Below are positions 60,266 through 64,000 of a stretch of DNA of 64,000 bases, one piece after another (the stretch's first letter is position 1; each line of letters opens with the position of its first letter). This DNA is from Kalaharituber pfeilii (lineage: Eukaryota > Ascomycota > Pezizomycetes > Pezizales > Pezizaceae), in assembly GCA_015179045.1 (NCBI GenBank), contig WHUZ01000016.1:682001-746000 (forward strand), in the 5' to 3' direction. The translations under genes were made by a program, and so were the position numbers. Under the pieces are notes generated by a model. That model made no database searches and was not told the origin of the DNA. It saw nothing but the letters and a program-made list of their open reading frames with translations.

Positions 60266-61275
60266 ATGTTCTCCCCAATCAGCGAGTATAACGACGATGA
60301 CTCCGCGTCCATCCAATGGCCTCTCTCCCCCGTATCGGACTCCGAAAGCGATTTCCCATCGTTCTCCTTTCGTCGCAGCTTCTCCAACGCAGCAAACATC
60401 AATCTGCCCACGAGCCTTTCCACCGCAAAAATTGTCGCCCTTCCAAACTCTGCGTACTACATTCCGAACTTCATAACTGCTGAGGAGGAAAGGATTCTCT
60501 TAGACAAGGTAGCATCATCGCCCTTCACGTCATTCAACCTCAGCTACCAATCCCTCCCCTTGACCGGAAATTAATGACCATTCTAGATTGCGAACGCTCC
60601 AAAACCACATTGGACCCAACTCTCCCACCGCCGTCTCATCACTTATCCATCTGCGCTGACTCCTAACAACATTCTCCTTAATAACCCTCTCCCTCTATGG
60701 CTCACAGCTCCATACATCCCTCGCATGCAGTCCCTCAACTTATGGGGTAAAGCTCCCCACGGCCAGCCTAACCATGTCTTAATTAATGAATACAAACCTG
60801 GTGAGGGCATCATGCCGCATGAGGACGGCCCAGCGTACCACCCGATGGTCGCCACGATCAGTCTCGGAGGGTCTATAGTGTTAGATATCTTTGAGAAAGA
60901 CGGCATGAGGAACCCCGAGGAGAAACGGGTACCTGTATTCAGGATTCTGCAAGAGCCACGAAGGTGAGTAATAATCATTGCACTTAGGGTCACAATTTTG
61001 TGAATGGAAGCTCTGAAGTTCTGACTTGTGTGTGGTGTCCCGTTAGCCTCCTTGTGACAACTGGTGAACTCTATACCTCACATCTCCACGGCATAGCTGC
61101 TGTTGAAGTGGATGAGAACCTTGGCCCGCAAACGATTGCGAACTGGGAACAGCTTGGAAGTCGAGAGGCATTCAAGGACAGTCGCAATGCGAGAACTCTG
61201 CGGACAAGCTTAACATATCGAGATGTATTAAGAGTATCAAATCTTGGTACTAAACTTTTCGGGCGTAAAAATTGA
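60266..61275 (+). CDS. ALKBH6-like Fe(II)/2-oxoglutarate dioxygenase
   Basis: Three exons: 60266-60508, 60587-60963, 61047-61275. The protein is 282 aa. A variable N-terminus precedes VALPNSAYYIPNFITAEEERILLDK. The catalytic double-stranded beta-helix has NHVLINEYKPGEGIMPHEDGPAYHPMVATISLG, which supplies the HxD iron ligands (HED). The distal His ligand follows in TSHLHGIAAVEVD, and the 2-oxoglutarate-binding RxxxxxR in RTSLTYR. Order and spacing match the AlkB homologue 6 group. The family performs oxidative demethylation or hydroxylation; the substrate of ALKBH6 is not well settled, and nucleic acid repair or tRNA has been suggested. I chose the ATG at 60266 because it starts a compact N-terminus. 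The frame is open further upstream without another family feature. Confidence 0.93.
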
Positions 61276-61441
61276 TTTGATGGCTGAATTCCGTCTTCTG
61301 GGATATCATAGACTCGAGCTAGTGCGGTAAAGATCATTTTTCACAAGACCATGTGACTTCTCATTACAGGAGCATAAAATTTTATTCCATCCATCTTCTG
61401 TGTATTAGTTATACGACGTAATGTACATTATCAAGATTTCA

Positions 61442-62572
61442 TCAGTAAATATATGGAACCATTTTCCACCGGCCTGTCCAGCACACAAGAAGTTAGCCCA
61501 GTTGACTGGAATGATGATACGCAAAAGAGGCGGAAATCCCCCACCTTTAACCTTGTCCTCACCAAATTTCGTTTTATACCACTCATAGCAGTGGCCTGCT
61601 GTGACTCCAAGATTTACCACGACAAAGATTGTTGTGCATAGCATAGTCTTATTCAGAAGCTGCCCATTGGGCGCTGTCAGTACCGTCAATGCAACGTATA
61701 ACATGCATTCGGCAAAATAATGGGGGCATATGATGTAGCGAAAAATGGGGGCTTCTGGTAAAGAGTATTTCCGGAGTGTCGAAAGATAGCGATGGCAATC
61801 ATTCTGAAGCCCTGAAGCAAAGATGAACAATGGCAGGGCAAGTGTCGTCTTCCACGTAGGAGCTGTGACTGGCGATCGACCGAACAGTTTGCCTTTGAAA
61901 TCTGGATGAATAAGAAGGGTCCCTGTCTCAATGTTAAGTGCGAAGTCGGGGAATTTTGACAGGCGCATGAAAATCCCTACCTTTTCCCTCGACCCAGATA
62001 GCCATTCCAGTTGCTACATAATAAGCAAGTCCTAATAAATAATGGACAAACCACATTTGACTATTTGACTTTTTTGAAACGTAGACCGTCTCGTAATACC
62101 GGCGCACGCCCTGGGCAAACATGCACAGCCAGGCGAGCACAATTTGATCCATGCTTTGTGTTGGGTTCCGTGTATCACTCGGTTGGCCGAGACTCAATAA
62201 AAACCGTAGGAGGGGGCCATGGGTGAGGATCTGATAGCCCCACAATAGAGAGGATGCAATGGAGATAACATAGAAGTGAGAGAAGTATCTATGTGGGACC
62301 TGAATCTCTGCCAGAGCATCTAGAAGTGGAGTTGAGTTAGGCTGGTTGGGTGTTATGCCAGGCTTTGCCGGCTGCGCTAGCTTTCCATAGGGCAAAAGGC
62401 GAGTCGACACTTGCGGGATTACGTTGGCTAGAAGTACCTGCAACGAGATCTGTGTCAGTTACAGGCAAGAATTTCGGCGGTTGATTTGGAGAACAACTAT
62501 AGCCGCTGCAACGATATAAAAGCACTGGAGATACCCTGAAAGTGTGAGCCAGCCGTAGTCCGCGGATTCCAT
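61442..62572 (-). CDS. Polyprenal reductase (Dfg10/SRD5A3-like steroid 5-alpha-reductase family)
   Basis: Proposed exons: 62572-62498, 62437-61981, 61922-61545, 61473-61442. The protein is 313 aa. Hydrophobic segments run throughout, indicating a multi-span ER membrane protein. Signatures are VPHRYFSHFYVISIASSLLWGY, RRYYETVYVS, HYLLGLAYYV, then the reductase C-terminal domain with FRYIICPHYFAECMLYV, NLGVTAGHCYEWYKTKFGE and the terminal GRWKMVPYIY. The terminal part is recovered only by splicing the last 32-nt exon. The family takes part in dolichol synthesis for protein glycosylation. The first donor (GTTGTT) is tentative; the other junctions fit well. It is convergent with the dioxygenase gene, with 166 bases between stop codons. 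Confidence 0.9.
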
Positions 62573-62896
62573 CGCCTTATCGGCTGTCATTGCTGTCAAG
62601 AAAGCAGATGATCCTCGCGTGATGAGAGATCGGAGACCAGCCTATCGAGAAATTGGGCACGAAGCTGTCGAGAAATGGGATTGTTGGGTACCAGCTTTTA
62701 ATGATTGGGATTTTAATATGGCACGGGTTTCTTCTGCGACCAAACTACCTCGGTTTATCCCACAGCCATCGAGTCTACTTTGAGGAAGTACGGCAGGAGA
62801 GGAGAAAGAGGAAGGAGGAAATGTCGAGCAGATCAGCATATGCTGGGCTAGATTACATATCAAACGGCCGCCACCCAAGGGTTTCATGGTGCGAAC

Positions 62897-62910
62897 TGGT
62901 TACGAGACTA
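62897..62910 (+). mobile_element. 14-bp insert TGGTTACGAGACTA with 9-bp duplication
   Basis: Exact direct repeats GGTGCGAAC flank it (62888-62896 and 62911-62919). Only the right-hand end of the family is present. Confidence 0.85.
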
Positions 62911-63548
62911 GGTGCGAACTTGGTATTCATCTTCTTTTCGATTCCCCTCATTGCATTAACATTTCGTCTGGGGCAGAATCCCTATATAGTGACAATCATC
63001 AGTATTCACTAATACTAAAGCTCCGCCCCAAGCCAAGTTTTTACAGTGTACTGTATCATATTTGTATTCTGAATTTGATCTGTCCAGGAAGTTAAAGGGC
63101 ACATCCGCCATGCATGCTTGTGAAGCAAGTTCCAACTGACTTGTATACTTGGTAGGTCTTGCCCCAGGTTGCCTTGTTAACTCGTGATTGTAGAACAGAC
63201 CGCACCAACCAGTCTTGCTTGACCTTGAGCGAGCAGAGCAGGGAGGGGACGCGGGGATAACTTGCAGTATATAATAAGCGGAGGGAACTCGAAAAAGCAT
63301 GCAGGGGACCCAGGCCAGTCCTGTTTTCCGTGAAGCTGCACTTTCGAGCGAGTAGCTGCAGTGCACAGCAATAAATGGAGAATGCGGGCGCTGTGCGAGG
63401 GTAAGCCTTCGAGGGGTTATGCAACAAGACGAGGGGGGGGGGTCAGCAAGCATTGCTTGCGTGTGACAGTTTGCTTGGCAGCAAGTGGGCGAGGCTTCAG
63501 ACGGGGGGGGGAGCAGTAAGAGTTATGCGCACTAGGCACGACAGAGCG

Positions 63549-63550
<2 letters not shown>

Positions 63551-63620
<70 letters not shown>
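63551..63620. repeat. (CAAG)n microsatellite, about 17 units
   Basis: Uninterrupted CAAG units. Open frames on both strands across it read as simple peptide repeats. Confidence 0.92.
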
Positions 63621-63622
<2 letters not shown>

Positions 63623-63850
63623 GAGCAGGCAGCCACAGCTCATGATGATCAGGGCGGCATCGTCCCGCAACTTTTCAATTTTGGCATGGAAATATATTTA
63701 TGGTTTTGGGGCATTCTTTGTTGCATATCATATCTGCTCTACTAATGGGGGTGAGCCGGCACACTTTTTAATTGCAGCCAGGATACCTGCGTGTGTGGGG
63801 GCTAGGCAGGGCGAGGCCAAACCGAGCATAGCCTGCACAAGGGGCGGGGC

Positions 63851-63905
63851 GTAAAGCAGGCGTAAAGCAGGCGTATGATAGAGCAGGCGTAGAGCAGGCG
63901 TATGT
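63851..63905. repeat. 11-bp minisatellite GTAAAGCAGGC
   Basis: Four units of GTAAAGCAGGC/GTAGAGCAGGC type, one with a short insertion. Confidence 0.75.
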
Positions 63906-64000
63906 ATGCAGTCCGGCAGCATCAACTTACTCGGGGACGGTAACACACTGAGTAGAGTACAGTACTGTACTTACCGCAGGCTAGCTGGGAAGGCAGGGCA

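Larger units (their letters stand above)
62573..64000. other. Intergenic region with simple repeats
   Basis: Upstream side of the polyprenal reductase gene. It holds one small insert with a 9-bp duplication, a (CAAG)n tract and an 11-bp minisatellite. Open frames across the CAAG tract are repeat artefacts. No gene is recognised. Confidence 0.55.

Noticed and set aside
1..64000. tRNA and rRNA genes
   Set aside because: I looked for GGTTCGANTCC-like B boxes and cloverleaf stems by eye and found none convincing. A covariance-model scan could still find some.

Overview
The window is nuclear DNA of a filamentous ascomycete (Pezizomycotina). The genes have short GT-AG introns, mostly 46-95 nt. The proteins include a NACHT-ankyrin STAND receptor, a Rua1-type zinc-binding regulator, a ferric reductase and a beta-TrCP/FWD-1-like F-box protein. 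A NACHT-ankyrin gene this rich in introns and near-identical repeats makes me think of Pezizomycetes (truffles, morels and relatives). That placement is inference only.

Layout. 0.9-2.3 kb: decayed DEAD-box helicase gene, closest to DBP8. 4.2-6.0 kb (+): F-box/WD40 protein. 8.9-10.1 kb (-): EB1 microtubule plus-end protein. 11.7-13.5 kb (-): TPR-J-domain co-chaperone. 14.7-16.6 kb (-): Rua1-type regulator. 16.6-27.8 kb: gene-poor, AT-rich, with a PIF1-like helicase relic and a MITE. 27.8-29.9 kb (-): ferric reductase. 29.9-37.0 kb: a GC-rich island, then repeats. 37.0-43.3 kb (+): nine-exon NACHT-ankyrin gene with about 29 ankyrin units. 43.3-50.4 kb: gene-poor, with nested TA-flanked elements. 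50.4-52.8 kb (-): myotubularin-type PI3P phosphatase. 55.5-56.8 kb (+): small ankyrin protein with a Lys/Ala/Glu tail. 58.0-59.0 kb (-): ribosomal protein uS13 (RPS18). 60.3-61.3 kb (+) and 61.4-62.6 kb (-): convergent ALKBH6-like dioxygenase and polyprenal reductase genes. The last 1.4 kb holds simple repeats.

The genes do not form a pathway cluster. Most are housekeeping genes, separated by repeat-rich deserts, and the receptor gene sits between two deserts.

The most unusual signal is a set of tiny (13-51 bp) palindromic or half-palindromic inserts. They share the end GGTTACGAGACTA or a close variant, and eight are flanked by exact 9-bp direct repeats; a ninth has an 8/9 match. They are either a very small mobile element or excision footprints of a DNA transposon with 9-bp target duplications (Mutator-like is the obvious candidate). 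No full-length parent is in the window.

Exon structures were built by hand from splice signals, reading phase and remembered family conservation. They have not been checked against transcripts.
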